Positions 63,957 to 64,000 of a stretch of 64,000 bases of DNA are shown here, piece after piece; the first letter of the stretch is position 1, and the number at the start of each line of letters is the position of its first letter. The stretch covers positions 68,489 to 132,488 of the forward strand of contig WQYB01000001.1 of NCBI GenBank assembly GCA_009781475.1, read 5' to 3'. Origin of the DNA: Treponema sp. Lineage in GTDB: Bacteria; Spirochaetota; Spirochaetia; Treponematales; Breznakiellaceae. Below the pieces are notes generated by a model. The model did no database searches, had not been told where the DNA came from, and saw nothing but the letters and a program-made list of their open reading frames with translations. Both the position numbers and the translations under genes were made by a program.

Positions 63957-63978
63957 ATTATAGATTCAAGAATCTATA
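63957..63978. promoter_or_regulatory. Perfect 20-bp palindrome at the fliD promoter
   Basis: TATAGATTCAAGAATCTATA (63959-63978), 9+9 with a 2-base centre. On the minus strand it runs into a TATAAT -10 box (63962-63957); no good -35 is seen at the correct spacing. It looks like an operator overlapping the fliD promoter. Confidence 0.5.
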
Positions 63979-64000
63979 CCATTTCATTAAATAATAGACC

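Overview
The window looks like chromosomal DNA of a low-GC, motile, gut-type spirochaete, most likely Treponema or a close relative. This rests on the spirochaete-style flagellar block (fliD followed by a PilZ gene and small spirochaete-specific genes), a TP0515-like LptD barrel protein, the many lipoproteins and signalling proteins, and a plant-polysaccharide hydrolase at the left edge. I see no rRNA, tRNA, IS transposase, prophage or CRISPR array. No gene-free stretch exceeds about 210 bases.

Layout. 1-3.5 kb is accessory: the C-terminal end of a GH5-type glycanase, a three-gene DUF3791/DUF3990/DUF3791 cassette resembling a toxin-antitoxin locus, an SUMF1-fold protein, a DRTGG protein and an unlisted 36-codon basic protein. 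3.6-8.4 kb encodes a complete MacA/MacB/TolC-type efflux system. 8.4-10.5 kb has a ferredoxin-fused aldo/keto reductase and an acetyl-type MetA. 10.6-16 kb is a REC-HD-GYP regulator plus a 1442-residue hybrid kinase with four tandem PAS-like repeats. 16-22.6 kb has the nifZ-like desulfurase/thiI pair, a bifunctional aspartokinase-homoserine dehydrogenase, an aminotransferase and a small membrane protein. 22.6-25.5 kb holds lsrK and lsrF (autoinducer-2 phosphate metabolism) with a cupin but no lsrG or Lsr transporter, followed by a MazEF-like pair. 26-28.6 kb has a phosphomannose-isomerase-like protein and neuB. 28.6-42.2 kb is housekeeping: yebC-ruvC, a TPR protein, phoH-pgpH-ybeY-tlyC, lptD-like and uvrA. 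42.3-56.6 kb contains a double-NDK protein, an M48 lipoprotein, an MCP-REC fusion, apt, mfd, two paralogous lipoproteins, two signal peptidase I genes (one with Thr in place of the nucleophilic Ser) and hemW. 56.6-64 kb contains a retropepsin-like protease with a DUF5678 partner, then a leftward operon fliD - unknown - pilZ - unknown - tsaE - tsaB - HD-GYP that links the flagellum, cyclic-di-GMP and t6A tRNA modification.

The most striking pattern is a set of dispersed palindromic repeats built from CACGGAG-type modules of about 9 nt. They lie between genes and also inside open reading frames: hemW, neuB, the lptD-like gene and the TPR gene all read straight through a copy with no stop codon. 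This is reminiscent of protein-inserted palindromic elements in Rickettsia. A second theme is unusual translation initiation. thiI and tsaE have no ATG/GTG/TTG that could give a complete protein and appear to start at ATT or ATA behind Shine-Dalgarno sequences. lsrK and ndk look nearly leaderless. Two divergent gene pairs are driven by interleaved, mutually overlapping promoters.
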